Positions 1 through 8,735 of a stretch of 64,000 nucleotides of DNA are shown here, piece after piece. The notes beneath the pieces were generated by a model. The model searched no databases. It worked only from the letters and a program-made list of their open reading frames with translations, and had not been told where the DNA came from. The DNA comes from Dorea_D hominis. Its GTDB lineage: Bacteria; Bacillota; Clostridia; Lachnospirales; Lachnospiraceae. Each line of letters begins with the position of its first letter. The stretch's first letter is position 1. Where the stretch lies: the NCBI RefSeq assembly GCF_014287705.1, contig NZ_JACOOY010000007.1, positions 62,001 to 126,000 on the forward strand. The letters run 5' to 3'. Position numbers and translations under genes: made by a program.

Positions 1-2
1 CG

Positions 3-815
3 ACAGAGAAATTTCTGTTTGAACTGGATGACGGAAATATGATCGAAAGTGTTCTGATGAAATACAACTATGGCAATTCAGTCTGTATTTCATCGCAGGC
101 AGGCTGCCGTATGGGCTGTCGTTTCTGTGCATCGACAATAGATGGACTGGAACGGAATCTTACAGCATCAGAGATGTTACGACAGATTTATGCGATACAG
201 AAGATCACCGGGGAGCGGGTATCGAATATCGTAGTCATGGGAAGTGGCGAACCGTTAGATAACTATGATAATTTTGTACGGTTTGTACATATGATCAGTG
301 ATGAACACGGGCTTCATATCAGTCAGAGAAATATTACGGCATCAACCTGCGGAATCATCCCGAATATGTTGCGGCTTGCCGAAGAAGGACTGCAGATCAC
401 ACTTGCACTTTCTCTGCATGGTTCTAATCAGGAGAAGCGTAAGAAACTGATGCCGGTTGCGAATAAATATGAACTGACGGACGTGCTGAAAGCCTGTGAC
501 GTTTATTTTGAAAAAACAGGACGAAGAGTTACATTTGAATACAGTCTTGTAAAGGATGTCAACGATCAGGACGAGGATGTGAAGGAGTTGGCAGCGATGT
601 TAAAAAACCGGAACTGTCATCTGAATTTGATTCCGGTTAATCCAATCCGGGAACGTGATTTTAAGAAACCGGATGGCAAAAATGCCCGTGATTTCAAAAA
701 TAAACTTGAAAAAAACGGAATAAATGTTACTATTAGAAGAGAAAGAGGCTCAGATATTGACGGAGCCTGCGGACAGTTAAGACGACGTTATAAAACCGCG
801 AAAAAGGAGAACTAG
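3..815 (+). CDS. rlmN: 23S rRNA (adenine-2503-C2)-methyltransferase RlmN, 5' partial
   Basis: Radical-SAM enzyme that methylates A2503 of 23S rRNA, and A37 of some tRNAs in well-studied homologues. The frame is open from base 3, so the N-terminal third lies left of the window; the internal ATG at 39 is not the start. The Fe-S cysteine motif CRMGCRFC is visible about 35 codons in, followed by the family segments VVMGSGEPL and LALSLHG. The second catalytic cysteine lies in GACGQL near the C-terminus. The stop is followed directly by the next ATG, so it is co-transcribed with the phosphatase gene, as is usual in Firmicutes. Confidence 0.95.
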   Translation, partial: TEKFLFELDDGNMIESVLMKYNYGNSVCISSQAGCRMGCRFCASTIDGLERNLTASEMLRQIYAIQKITGERVSNIVVMGSGEPLDNYDNFVRFVHMISDEHGLHISQRNITASTCGIIPNMLRLAEEGLQITLALSLHGSNQEKRKKLMPVANKYELTDVLKACDVYFEKTGRRVTFEYSLVKDVNDQDEDVKELAAMLKNRNCHLNLIPVNPIRERDFKKPDGKNARDFKNKLEKNGINVTIRRERGSDIDGACGQLRRRYKTAKKEN

Positions 816-1559
816 ATGAAAATATATGCAATGACCGATGTGGGTAGAAAAAGAGAAGTCAATCAGGACTTTGTATATGTAACAGATAAACCGGTGGGAC
901 CGTTCCCGAATCTTCTGGTAGTCGCAGATGGAATGGGAGGCCATAAAGCCGGTGATTTTGCGTCTAAATATACAGTAAAAGTACTCCATGAAGAACTGGA
1001 GAAGACAGTGCTTAAGAAGCCGGAAGAGATCCTTAAGGAGATAGTAATAACTGCCAATCATGAGCTTATTAAAGCAGCGCAGTCGGATGTGAAATTGGAA
1101 GGAATGGGTACAACACTGGTTGTTGCTACTGTTATCGGTAATACATTATATTTTTCAAATGTAGGAGACAGTCGTCTGTATCTGATCAATGATAAGATCA
1201 AACAGATTTCCAAAGACCACTCTCTTGTAGAAGAGATGGTAAGACTTGGAGGAATCAAAGCAGAAGAAGCCAAGAATCACCCGGATAAGAATATTATCAC
1301 AAGGGCGATCGGTGTGAAAGAAGATGTAGAAGCAGATATTTATGAATATCGTCTGAGAAAGGGAGACATCATTCTGATGTGTACAGACGGACTCAGCAAC
1401 ATGGTAGAAGATGAGGACATGTTTGACATCGTTAAGGGAGCCAGAGATATTGTTGAGGCAGTTCATATGCTGATAGAGAAAGCGAACAGTAATGGCGGGA
1501 GAGATAATATAGGGGTGGTTATGGCAGAGCCACTTGCAGATGAGGTGAGCGTATGGTAA
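816..1559 (+). CDS. stp: PP2C-family Ser/Thr protein phosphatase (Stp/PrpC)
   Basis: Metal-dependent cytoplasmic phosphatase that reverses phosphorylation by the partner PASTA kinase encoded next. The 247-aa length is typical. The PP2C metal-site motifs are in order: an RKREVNQD segment near residue 12, DGMGGH near residue 40, GTTLVVA, VGDSRLYL, CTDGLSN and a C-terminal RDNIG. The ATG follows the rlmN stop with no gap, and its 3' end overlaps the kinase start by 7 nt, which suggests translational coupling. Confidence is high from motif order and gene context. Confidence 0.95.
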   Translation: MKIYAMTDVGRKREVNQDFVYVTDKPVGPFPNLLVVADGMGGHKAGDFASKYTVKVLHEELEKTVLKKPEEILKEIVITANHELIKAAQSDVKLEGMGTTLVVATVIGNTLYFSNVGDSRLYLINDKIKQISKDHSLVEEMVRLGGIKAEEAKNHPDKNIITRAIGVKEDVEADIYEYRLRKGDIILMCTDGLSNMVEDEDMFDIVKGARDIVEAVHMLIEKANSNGGRDNIGVVMAEPLADEVSVW

Positions 1560-3664
1560 AAGACGGAATATTTCTGGGTAACCGTTATGAGGTGCTGAGC
1601 AAGATTGGCGCCGGTGGAATGGCGGATGTATATAAGGGGAAAGATACGATGCTGAATCGCTATGTTGCGATCAAAGTATTGAAGAAAGAATATCGGGAAG
1701 ATGAGAATTTCGTCCGTAAATTCCGGACAGAAGCGCAGTCCGCAGCGGGACTTCTGAACCCGAACGTTGTAAATGTCTATGATGTAGGCGAGGACCGGGG
1801 ACTGTATTATATGGTTATGGAACTGGTCGAAGGAATCACGCTGAAAGAGTATATTGAAAGAAAGGGCAGATTATCTCACAAAGAGATTATCAGCATCGCA
1901 ATACAGATGTGCACTGGTATCGGTGCAGCACATGCGGCAAATATCATTCACCGCGATATCAAACCGCAGAATGTAATTATTTCCAGAGACGGCAAAGTTA
2001 AAGTAACAGATTTCGGAATTGCAAAAGCTACTACATCGAATACGATCAGTACGAACGCAATGGGCTCAGTACATTATACATCACCGGAGCAGGCAAGAGG
2101 CGGATTCAGTGATGCGAAGAGTGATATTTATTCGATTGGTATTACGCTGTATGAGATGGCAACCGGTCAGGTACCGTTTGACGGAGATTCGACCGTATCT
2201 GTTGCAATGAAACACCTGCAGCAGGAAATCACACCGCCGTCAGAACTGGTTCCGGATATTCCGTACAGTCTGGAACAGATTATTTTAAAATGTACACAGA
2301 AAAACGGAGAACGCCGTTATCCGAATACAACACAGCTGATTCAGGATCTGAAACGTTCACTGGTAGATCCGGATGGAGATTTCGTAGTGATCCCGCCGCT
2401 TGGCAATGCCGACACCGTAATCATCACGGATGAAGAACTGGACGATATCCGTAGTGGTTATGATGATGATTATGACGACGAGGATTACGATGACAACAAA
2501 GGCTATGGCGATGATTATGATGATGAAGACTACGATGATGATTATGACGACAAAGGCTATGGCAGCAAAGGTTACGGAGACGATGATTATGACGATGATG
2601 TATATGACCGGAAAAAGTCCCGCAAGAAAAAAGGCGGCGAAGATGTAAATCCAGGTATGCGTAAGCTTATGAAGATTCTTATGGTTGTTGTCGTGATCAT
2701 TATTCTGTTCGTTGTTGTCTTTGCAATCGGCAAAGCTACCGGTATCTTCAAAGGATTTAATTCCGGAGTTACAGCAGAAGAGACAGACAGCAAAGTAAAA
2801 GTTCCGAATGTTGTTGGAATGACAGAAGAAGATGCAAAAGCAGCGCTGAACAAAAAAGGACTTGGATGTCATGTCACATATGAAGAATCTGATAAATATG
2901 AAAAAGGTAAAGTCTGCGAGCAGAAGACAGAAGCCGGAACAAAAGTAGCGAAGAATACAAGAATTGATATTGTTGTATCTTCAAAGAAGATAGAAGATAC
3001 GATCCAGATACCGGATGTATCCGGTATGGATGAATCCGAAGCGCAGCGCACACTGGAAGAAAAAGGTCTTACAGTTGGATCTTCCCAGTTTGTATATAGC
3101 AGCCAGTATGATGAGGGCGAAGTTATCGGAACAGATCCGGTAGCAGGAACAAGTGTAACCGCAGATCAGGAAGTGGTAATGAAAGTCAGCAAAGGCTCTG
3201 AGAAGATTTCTGTGCCAAGTCTTGTAGGCAAGACAGATTCGGAAGCACAGTCTGCGATCAAGTCAGCAGGACTGAAAGTTGGGACGGTTACTTACCAGTA
3301 CAGTGATGAGACAGAAAAAGGCTACGTTGTGTCTCAGTCTCCGTACAGTGGTAACAAAGTAAATGCCGGATCAACAGTAAATATTGTTGTCAGCAAAGGA
3401 AAGAAACCGGAGGATAAGATCACTGTCCAGAATTTCAGTGGCAGTGATGAAGAAGAACTGTTAAGTTGGGCTTCTGAGAATGGACTGAATGCAAGCAAAC
3501 AGCGGAGCGAGTACAGTAGTAATTATGAAGAAGGAACGATTATTTCCATGACTCCTTCTTACGGAAAAGTATCCAAAGGATCAACCATCCGCTATGTCTT
3601 AAGCCTTGGACCAAAACCGGAAAGCAACAGTGGAAACAATGACGGAAAACAGGGCGATAACTAG
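1553..3664 (+). CDS. prkC: PASTA-domain Ser/Thr protein kinase (PrkC/Stk1)
   Basis: Membrane eukaryotic-type kinase; in Firmicutes it senses muropeptide or lipid II through extracellular PASTA repeats and controls wall synthesis, growth and dormancy exit. Kinase domain about residues 10-275: glycine loop GAGGMADVY, VAIKVL lysine, HRDIKPQN catalytic loop, DFGIAKA. An unusual Asp/Tyr/Gly-rich linker fills about residues 300-352, then a basic stretch, one membrane helix at about 371-393 and four PASTA domains (about 415-480, 481-550, 551-620, 621-690). The last PASTA is divergent. The C-terminal tail is Asn/Gly-rich. The gene overlaps the phosphatase gene, matching the classic kinase-phosphatase pair. 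Confidence 0.95.
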   Translation: MVKDGIFLGNRYEVLSKIGAGGMADVYKGKDTMLNRYVAIKVLKKEYREDENFVRKFRTEAQSAAGLLNPNVVNVYDVGEDRGLYYMVMELVEGITLKEYIERKGRLSHKEIISIAIQMCTGIGAAHAANIIHRDIKPQNVIISRDGKVKVTDFGIAKATTSNTISTNAMGSVHYTSPEQARGGFSDAKSDIYSIGITLYEMATGQVPFDGDSTVSVAMKHLQQEITPPSELVPDIPYSLEQIILKCTQKNGERRYPNTTQLIQDLKRSLVDPDGDFVVIPPLGNADTVIITDEELDDIRSGYDDDYDDEDYDDNKGYGDDYDDEDYDDDYDDKGYGSKGYGDDDYDDDVYDRKKSRKKKGGEDVNPGMRKLMKILMVVVVIIILFVVVFAIGKATGIFKGFNSGVTAEETDSKVKVPNVVGMTEEDAKAALNKKGLGCHVTYEESDKYEKGKVCEQKTEAGTKVAKNTRIDIVVSSKKIEDTIQIPDVSGMDESEAQRTLEEKGLTVGSSQFVYSSQYDEGEVIGTDPVAGTSVTADQEVVMKVSKGSEKISVPSLVGKTDSEAQSAIKSAGLKVGTVTYQYSDETEKGYVVSQSPYSGNKVNAGSTVNIVVSKGKKPEDKITVQNFSGSDEEELLSWASENGLNASKQRSEYSSNYEEGTIISMTPSYGKVSKGSTIRYVLSLGPKPESNSGNNDGKQGDN

Positions 3665-3689
3665 CAGATAAGGACAGATTGCAGAAAAT

Positions 3690-4568
3690 ATGAATGGAAA
3701 GATTGTAAAAGGAATTGCCGGATTCTACTACGTTCACGTAGTAGAATCCGGTGTTTATGAATGTAAAGCGAAAGGAATTTTCAGAAAAGACAAGATTAAA
3801 CCGCTGGTTGGTGATAATGTTGAACTGGAAGTTCTGGATAAAGAAGAAAAACTGGGAAATATCATTCGGATCCTGCCACGTCAGAATGAACTGATACGTC
3901 CGGCAGTTGCTAATATCGACCAGGCACTGGTCGTATTTGCAGTGTGTAAACCGAGTCCGCACTATAATCTGCTGGACCGTTTTCTCGTAATGATGGAAAG
4001 CAAAGGTGTACCGGTTGTTCTGTGCTTTAACAAAGAAGATATTGCCTGCGAAGAACAGATTGCCGAGATTGAAAGCATTTATCGTGACTGCGGTTATCCG
4101 TGTGTTTTTGCAAGTGCAAAAGAGGAGAAGAATATCGAAGAGATCCGTAAACTGCTACAGGGAAAGACAACAGTGATTGCCGGACCATCAGGAGTCGGTA
4201 AATCTTCGATCATTAATATTTTGCAGCCGGAAGCGAATATGGAGACCGGAGGCATCAGCCGAAAGATCGAACGTGGAAAACATACAACAAGACATTCTGA
4301 GTTGTTCCCGATAGATGAGGAATCCTATATTATGGATACCCCCGGATTTAGTTCTCTGTATGTGAATGATTTTGAAAAAGAAGAACTGAAATATTATTTT
4401 CCGGAATTTGAACCTTATGAAGGTGGATGCAAATATAATGGATGCGATCATATACACGAACCGGGCTGTGCAATAAAAGAAGCGGTAGAATCCGGGAAGA
4501 TCCACGAAGTCCGTTATGAAGATTATAAAGAAATGTATGAGGAACTGAAGAATAAGAGGAGGTATTAG
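3690..4568 (+). CDS. rsgA: Ribosome small-subunit-dependent GTPase A
   Basis: Circularly permuted GTPase that acts in late 30S assembly. N-terminal OB-fold, then the permuted G motifs: G4 (FNKED) precedes G1 (GPSGVGKSS, about residue 164) and G3 (DTPGF). The C-terminal zinc site is C-x4-C-x-H-x5-C (CKYNGCDHIHEPGC). 292 aa is normal. The ribosome site is weak (AAGGA about 16 nt upstream). Codons 10-21 contain a perfect 15-bp inverted repeat (3718-3751), noted separately. It lies in the stp-prkC-rsgA-rpe-thiN operon and is followed after 2 nt by rpe. Confidence 0.95.
   Translation: MNGKIVKGIAGFYYVHVVESGVYECKAKGIFRKDKIKPLVGDNVELEVLDKEEKLGNIIRILPRQNELIRPAVANIDQALVVFAVCKPSPHYNLLDRFLVMMESKGVPVVLCFNKEDIACEEQIAEIESIYRDCGYPCVFASAKEEKNIEEIRKLLQGKTTVIAGPSGVGKSSIINILQPEANMETGGISRKIERGKHTTRHSELFPIDEESYIMDTPGFSSLYVNDFEKEELKYYFPEFEPYEGGCKYNGCDHIHEPGCAIKEAVESGKIHEVRYEDYKEMYEELKNKRRY
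3718..3751 (+). repeat. Perfect 15-bp inverted repeat inside rsgA
   Basis: Left arm CCGGATTCTACTACG (3718-3732), loop TTCA, right arm an exact reverse complement (3737-3751). It begins 28 nt after the rsgA start codon. The mRNA would form a very stable 15-bp hairpin within the region first covered by the initiating ribosome. The encoded residues (AGFYYVHVVESG) match what I recall of the family, so the dyad is superimposed on conserved protein sequence rather than inserted. A regulatory effect is inference. Confidence 0.85.
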
Positions 4569-4570
4569 AC

Positions 4571-5233
4571 ATGGAGTACATTTTAGCACCGTCCATTTTG
4601 GCGGCAGATTTTAAGAACCTGGGGGAACAGATGAAACTGACAGAAGACAATGGGGCAAAATATATTCATTTTGATGTAATGGATGGAATGTTTGTGCCAA
4701 GTATCTCTTTTGGAATGCCGGTTTTAAAATCCATTCATGATGTGACAGGACAGGTGATGGATGCGCATTTGATGGTGAAAGAACCAATCCGCTATATCGA
4801 AGAATTTGAAAAATCAGGAGCAGATATCGTAACGATTCATCTGGAAGCATGTGAGGATGTGGAAGCAACGATTCAGAAGATTCGTGACTGCAACATGAAA
4901 GTCGGCTTATCCATCTGCCCGGAAACACCGGCAGAAGCAATCGAACATCTTCTTCCGAAAGTGGATATGTTACTGGTAATGAGCGTGCATCCGGGATTCG
5001 GAGGTCAGAAGTTCATTCCGGAATCGCTGGATAAGATCCGCAAGATCCGTGCCATGATCAATGAACAGGGACTTCAGGTGGATATTCAGGTAGATGGCGG
5101 TATTTATCTTACAAATGTCCGTGAAGTGCTGGATGCCGGAGCAAATATTATCGTAGCGGGTTCAGCTGTATTTGGCGGAGATCCGGGTGAAAATACAAAG
5201 AAATTTATGGAGATTTTAAAGGATTATGAATAA
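4571..5233 (+). CDS. rpe: Ribulose-phosphate 3-epimerase
   Basis: Interconverts D-ribulose 5-phosphate and D-xylulose 5-phosphate in the pentose phosphate pathway. A complete 220-aa TIM barrel opens with LAPSILAADF. Metal and catalytic segments are HFDVMDG, DAHLMV, MSVHPGFGGQ and VDGGI, followed by AGSAVFGG. It starts 2 nt after rsgA and its last 8 nt overlap thiN, so translation is probably coupled. No anomaly seen. Confidence 0.97.
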   Translation: MEYILAPSILAADFKNLGEQMKLTEDNGAKYIHFDVMDGMFVPSISFGMPVLKSIHDVTGQVMDAHLMVKEPIRYIEEFEKSGADIVTIHLEACEDVEATIQKIRDCNMKVGLSICPETPAEAIEHLLPKVDMLLVMSVHPGFGGQKFIPESLDKIRKIRAMINEQGLQVDIQVDGGIYLTNVREVLDAGANIIVAGSAVFGGDPGENTKKFMEILKDYE

Positions 5234-5888
5234 GAAAATCGTTATCGTCAGCGGGGGAGAGCTGAACGAGGAGTTTACACTTTCTGTTTTAAGGGAGGAA
5301 GCAGGATGTGTGATCGGTGTGGATCGGGGAATGGAATTTTTATACCATCATCAGATCATGCCGAGCTATATCGTAGGGGATTTTGACAGTGTGGATCAGA
5401 CGATTGCCACATATTACCGTGACGAGACAGATGTTCCAATCCGTGAATTTAATCCGGTGAAGGATGCTTCAGATACAGAAATCGCAATTCGTCTCGCAAT
5501 GACACTGGGGTGCAAAGAGATGATTATTCTTGGTGCAACTGGCGGCAGGATTGATCATCTCTGGGCAAATATACAGTCGCTTGCAATTCCATTTCAGGCA
5601 GGTGTGGAGGCGCAGATCCTAGATCCGCAGAATCGTATCCGGCTGATCGACGGAGATACTGTGATTAAAAAAGATGAGGCGTATGGTCCGTTCTTTTCAG
5701 TATTTCCACTTGGCGCGGAAGTATATCATTTCAATATCGAGGGCGCCAAGTATCCGCTCACCGATCATATACTGAGTCCATATGACAGTCTGTGTGTGAG
5801 CAATCAGTGGATCGAAGATGAAGTGAAGATTAGCTTTATGAACGGAATCGTGATCTTGATGGAGACCAAGGATAAAGGACAAGATTAA
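5226..5888 (+). CDS. thiN: Thiamine pyrophosphokinase (ThiN type)
   Basis: Converts thiamine plus ATP to thiamine diphosphate, the cofactor needed by the PFOR encoded at 8.7 kb. 220 aa. Family motifs: GVDRGMEFL, YIVGDFDS, KDASDTEIA and GATGGRIDHLWAN (substrate and metal site). The C-terminal domain is the usual TPK beta sandwich. Its ATG overlaps rpe by 8 nt. It ends the six-gene operon; downstream is a repeat-rich gap rather than an obvious terminator hairpin. Confidence 0.93.
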   Translation: MNKKIVIVSGGELNEEFTLSVLREEAGCVIGVDRGMEFLYHHQIMPSYIVGDFDSVDQTIATYYRDETDVPIREFNPVKDASDTEIAIRLAMTLGCKEMIILGATGGRIDHLWANIQSLAIPFQAGVEAQILDPQNRIRLIDGDTVIKKDEAYGPFFSVFPLGAEVYHFNIEGAKYPLTDHILSPYDSLCVSNQWIEDEVKISFMNGIVILMETKDKGQD

Positions 5889-5929
5889 GATGTTAAGTAA
5901 ATCTTGGGTGCTGTATCTATTATGGCAGG

Positions 5930-6310
5930 AATTACCGAGTAGGGATATTGTAAGATGTGTTTTTATATCCCTATGGCAGGAACTGTCGGGAAAGGTATAT
6001 GGCAAGATGAGCTTTTGTATCCCCTTGTGGTATAATTGCCGGGAAGGGATACCAGAAATTAAGTTGAAGTATCTTTTTTAATATATAATTGCGGAAAGAG
6101 ATACAACATCATATCTCAATTATAATAAATAGTTAGAGAAGGGATATCAGAACGCAGAGTATGATATCCCTTAAATAATAAATTGTGGAAAAGGGATATA
6201 AAATCGTATCCTAAATATAGAAAAGTGTCAGAGAAGGGATACTAGGATACAAAGCATGATATCCCTTAAATGCTAAAATTGCAAAAAGAGATATCGAAAA
6301 TGTCTGCTAC
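5930..6310 (+). repeat. Array of degenerate GGGATAY hairpin repeats
   Basis: About eight diverged units spaced roughly 45-55 nt apart. Each opens with a GC-containing lead (GGCAGGAA, ATTGCGGAAA, AGAGAAG) followed by GGGATAT, GGGATAC or AGATAT and, in most, a complementary RTATCCC 10-16 nt later. The best units are GGGATAT/ATATCCC (5942-5971) and the perfect 9-bp GGGATATCA/TGATATCCC (6141-6170). The units differ between themselves but keep pairing. No long ORF; the 63-codon frame here has no coding support. The same hairpin core recurs in the 42-bp array at 35.8-36.1 kb. Confidence 0.7.
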
Positions 6311-6495
6311 CCAGTTGGACGATGAAGCCAGAAAGGTTATGGAACAAATAAAGAGTATGCCCAGAGATATTCGCAGTAAGAAAAAGGCTGCTAAAGGGAG
6401 AAAGGAAATAAAATTTTATGCGTGATTTCATTAACAATTACTGGGAAAATAGCGGATTTACATTGAATTTGAAACCCTGGTGTGATAATCTATAA
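6300..6495 (+). pseudogene. Two overlapping small ORFs, possible gene remnant
   Basis: A 41-codon ORF (6300-6425), rich in Lys/Arg/Met, overlaps a 25-codon ORF (6418-6495) in another frame, as expected if one gene had been frameshifted. Neither has a convincing ribosome site and I do not recognise either peptide. The pair lies directly downstream of the GGGATAY repeat array, the same arrangement as the frameshifted nuclease-like gene at 36.2 kb, and ends inside a terminator-like hairpin. It could equally be non-coding spacer. Confidence 0.3.
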
Positions 6496-6524
6496 ATTGC
6501 TATATTAGGGTTTCTTTTTATTTT
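6471..6524 (+). terminator. Rho-independent terminator-like hairpin
   Basis: GAAACCCT (6471-6478) pairs with AGGGTTTC (6507-6514), followed by TTTTTATTTT. The loop is long (28 nt), so efficiency is uncertain. It separates the repeat region from ychF. Confidence 0.55.
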
Positions 6525-6599
6525 GAAAGAACATGAGATAGCAGAAAAAGATTAATAAAAATCCTGAAACCAAAGGATAAAAAAGGAGAATATAAAATT

Positions 6600-7700
6600 A
6601 TGAAACTGGGAATCGTAGGACTTCCAAATGTAGGAAAAAGTACATTATTTAACTCATTAACAAAAGCAGGAGCAGAGTCCGCAAACTATCCGTTCTGCAC
6701 GATTGATCCGAACGTCGGCGTCGTTACCGTGCCGGATGAGAGACTGAACGTTCTGGGAGAGATGTATCATACAAAGAAGATCATTCCGGCGGCAATCGAA
6801 TTTGTTGATATTGCGGGTCTTGTTAAGGGAGCATCCAAAGGAGAGGGACTTGGCAACCAGTTCCTTGCAAATATCCGTGAAGTAGATGCAATCGTACATG
6901 TTGTCAGATGTTTTGAGGATAGCAATATTGTACATGTAGACGGAAGTGTAGATCCACTGCGGGATATCGAGACGATCAATTTGGAACTGATTTTTTCTGA
7001 TCTGGAGATCCTGGAGCGTAGAATTGCAAAGACTACAAAAGTTGCAAGAAATGACAAGACAGCAGCAAAAGAACTTGCGCTGTTAGAGAAGATCAAAGCA
7101 CATCTGGAAGATAACCGTCTTGCGAAGACATTTGACGGAGCAGAAGATGAAGAAGAGGAAGAGTGGTTAAAGAGCTACAATCTTCTGACATACAAACCGG
7201 TTATTTATGCAGCAAATGTTGCAGAAGATGATCTGGCAGATGACGGAGCAAATAACAAGGGCGTGCAGGAAGTAAGAGAATACGCAGCAAAAGAGCAAAG
7301 TGAAGTATTTGTTGTATGTGCACAGATTGAACAGGAGATTGCAGAGCTGGATGATGATGAGAAGAAGATGTTCTTAGAAGATCTCGGATTAACAGAATCC
7401 GGACTGGAAAAACTGATCAAAGCCAGCTACAAACTGCTCGGACTGATCAGCTATCTGACAGCCGGCGAGCCGGAAGTCCGTGCATGGACGATTACAAAAG
7501 GAACAAAAGCACCGCAGGCAGCAGGTAAAATCCACACAGACTTTGAACGAGGATTTATCCGTGCAGAGGTTGTATCTTACGATGATCTGATGGAATGTGG
7601 AAGCCATACAGCAGCAAAAGAAAAAGGACTGATCCGCCTGGAAGGAAAAGATTACGTTGTCCAGGATGGAGACATCATGCTGTTCAGATTTAACGTTTAA
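6600..7700 (+). CDS. ychF: Redox-regulated ATPase YchF (OLA1 family)
   Basis: Obg-superfamily P-loop NTPase that binds ATP rather than GTP and associates with ribosomes; linked to stress and translation fidelity. 366 aa, full length. G1 GLPNVGKST at residue 6, ANYPFCTIDPN switch I, DIAGLVKGA (G3). The usual G4 NKxD is replaced by the family-specific N-x-x-E (YAANVAED), which explains ATP preference. A TGS-like domain is C-terminal (RAEVVSYDDL, YVVQDGDIM). An AAGGAG ribosome site lies just upstream. It appears to be a single gene or to lead into lgt after 44 nt. Confidence 0.96.
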   Translation: MKLGIVGLPNVGKSTLFNSLTKAGAESANYPFCTIDPNVGVVTVPDERLNVLGEMYHTKKIIPAAIEFVDIAGLVKGASKGEGLGNQFLANIREVDAIVHVVRCFEDSNIVHVDGSVDPLRDIETINLELIFSDLEILERRIAKTTKVARNDKTAAKELALLEKIKAHLEDNRLAKTFDGAEDEEEEEWLKSYNLLTYKPVIYAANVAEDDLADDGANNKGVQEVREYAAKEQSEVFVVCAQIEQEIAELDDDEKKMFLEDLGLTESGLEKLIKASYKLLGLISYLTAGEPEVRAWTITKGTKAPQAAGKIHTDFERGFIRAEVVSYDDLMECGSHTAAKEKGLIRLEGKDYVVQDGDIMLFRFNV

Positions 7701-7744
7701 GAGAAATAATAAAAGGAAAAGTTAAGAAGGGAAGAAAACAGAAC

Positions 7745-8653
7745 ATGCATAAAACCATTGATTTTCCCAATCTTGGTATCCACTTGAAAAATGTGGGCAA
7801 TCACATTTCTATAGGCGGTTTTGATATTGCTTTTTATGGAATAATTATTGGTCTGGGGATTCTGGCAGGAATCCTGATCGCAGCAGCCGAAGCGAAACGG
7901 ACGAAACAGAATTCGGAGACCTATTTTGATCTGACACTTTATGCAGTCGTATTTGCGATTATTGGTGCGCGCGCATATTATGTGGTATTTTCCTGGAATA
8001 TGTACAAAAATGATCTGAAAAGCATCTTGAATATCCGGGAAGGCGGTCTGGCGATTTACGGTGGTGTGATTGCAGCTGTGATTACAGTTGTTGTATTTGC
8101 AAAAGTTAAGAAATTATCGGCGGCGGTGCTGTTCGATACTGCCAGCCTGGGACTGGTGGCAGGACAGATGATCGGACGCTGGGGTAATTTCTTCAACCGG
8201 GAAGCATTCGGAGAATATACGAATGGCTTATTCGCAATGAAACTTCCGACGGATGCAGTACGCCCGTCGGATATTACTGATTTAATGCGCAGACATATGC
8301 AGTACAAAAATGGAACGTCATACATTCAGGTGCACCCGACATTTCTGTATGAATCACTCTGGTGTCTGATGGTGCTGTTCATCATGCTGTTATACCGCAG
8401 ACACAAAAAGTTTAATGGAGAGGTATTCTTAGTCTATCTGTTCGGATATGGGCTGGGACGCGTATGGATCGAGGGACTCAGAACAGATCAGTTACTGTTT
8501 CCGGGCACATCGATTCCGGTATCGCAGGTACTTGCAGGAGCGCTTGTAATTGTTTCGGCATCACTGATTATATTCTGGCATATCCGGCAAAAAAGAATGG
8601 AAAATGAACAGGTTGTACAGGAAAAGGAACAAAATAACAGAGAGAATTACTAG
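7745..8653 (+). CDS. lgt: Prolipoprotein diacylglyceryl transferase
   Basis: Polytopic membrane enzyme that transfers diacylglycerol from phosphatidylglycerol to the lipobox cysteine of prolipoproteins, including probably the ApbE lipoprotein encoded at 21.5 kb. 302 aa with about seven hydrophobic helices. Signature segments: GARAYYV, GGLAIYGGV, the Lgt signature GRWGNFFNREAFG (about residue 140) and HPTFLYESLW, plus a C-terminal GRVWIEGLRTD. The tail is charged and Gln/Glu-rich. Separate promoter sequences follow its stop. Confidence 0.95.
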   Translation: MHKTIDFPNLGIHLKNVGNHISIGGFDIAFYGIIIGLGILAGILIAAAEAKRTKQNSETYFDLTLYAVVFAIIGARAYYVVFSWNMYKNDLKSILNIREGGLAIYGGVIAAVITVVVFAKVKKLSAAVLFDTASLGLVAGQMIGRWGNFFNREAFGEYTNGLFAMKLPTDAVRPSDITDLMRRHMQYKNGTSYIQVHPTFLYESLWCLMVLFIMLLYRRHKKFNGEVFLVYLFGYGLGRVWIEGLRTDQLLFPGTSIPVSQVLAGALVIVSASLIIFWHIRQKRMENEQVVQEKEQNNRENY

Positions 8654-8679
8654 ACTTTTAAATATAATCGGACTATAAT
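8651..8679 (+). promoter_or_regulatory. Candidate promoter for nifJ
   Basis: TAGACT (8651-8656), 17-nt spacer, TATAAT (8674-8679). The -10 is perfect and the -35 weak. About 55 nt upstream of the nifJ start, which has an AAGGAGG site. Confidence 0.5.
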
Positions 8680-8735
8680 AAATATACACGTCAAAATACA
8701 GTGATATGTACAAAATTTAAGGAGGAACAACAAAA

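Noticed and set aside
2357..2872. 171-codon minus-strand ORF rich in Ile/Val
   Set aside because: Antisense shadow of the GAT/GAC-rich (Asp) linker of the PASTA kinase gene.
3666..3962. Minus-strand ORF over the rsgA start and palindrome
   Set aside because: The palindrome makes both strands read similarly (GFYYVNVVESG), but only the + strand has RsgA domains.
5890..6081. 63-codon ORF after thiN
   Set aside because: It lies across the hairpin repeats, has no ribosome site and no family resemblance.
8056..8325. Minus-strand ORFs inside lgt, nifJ, ppdK and other long genes
   Set aside because: Antisense shadows of well-supported genes, without ribosome sites or family motifs.
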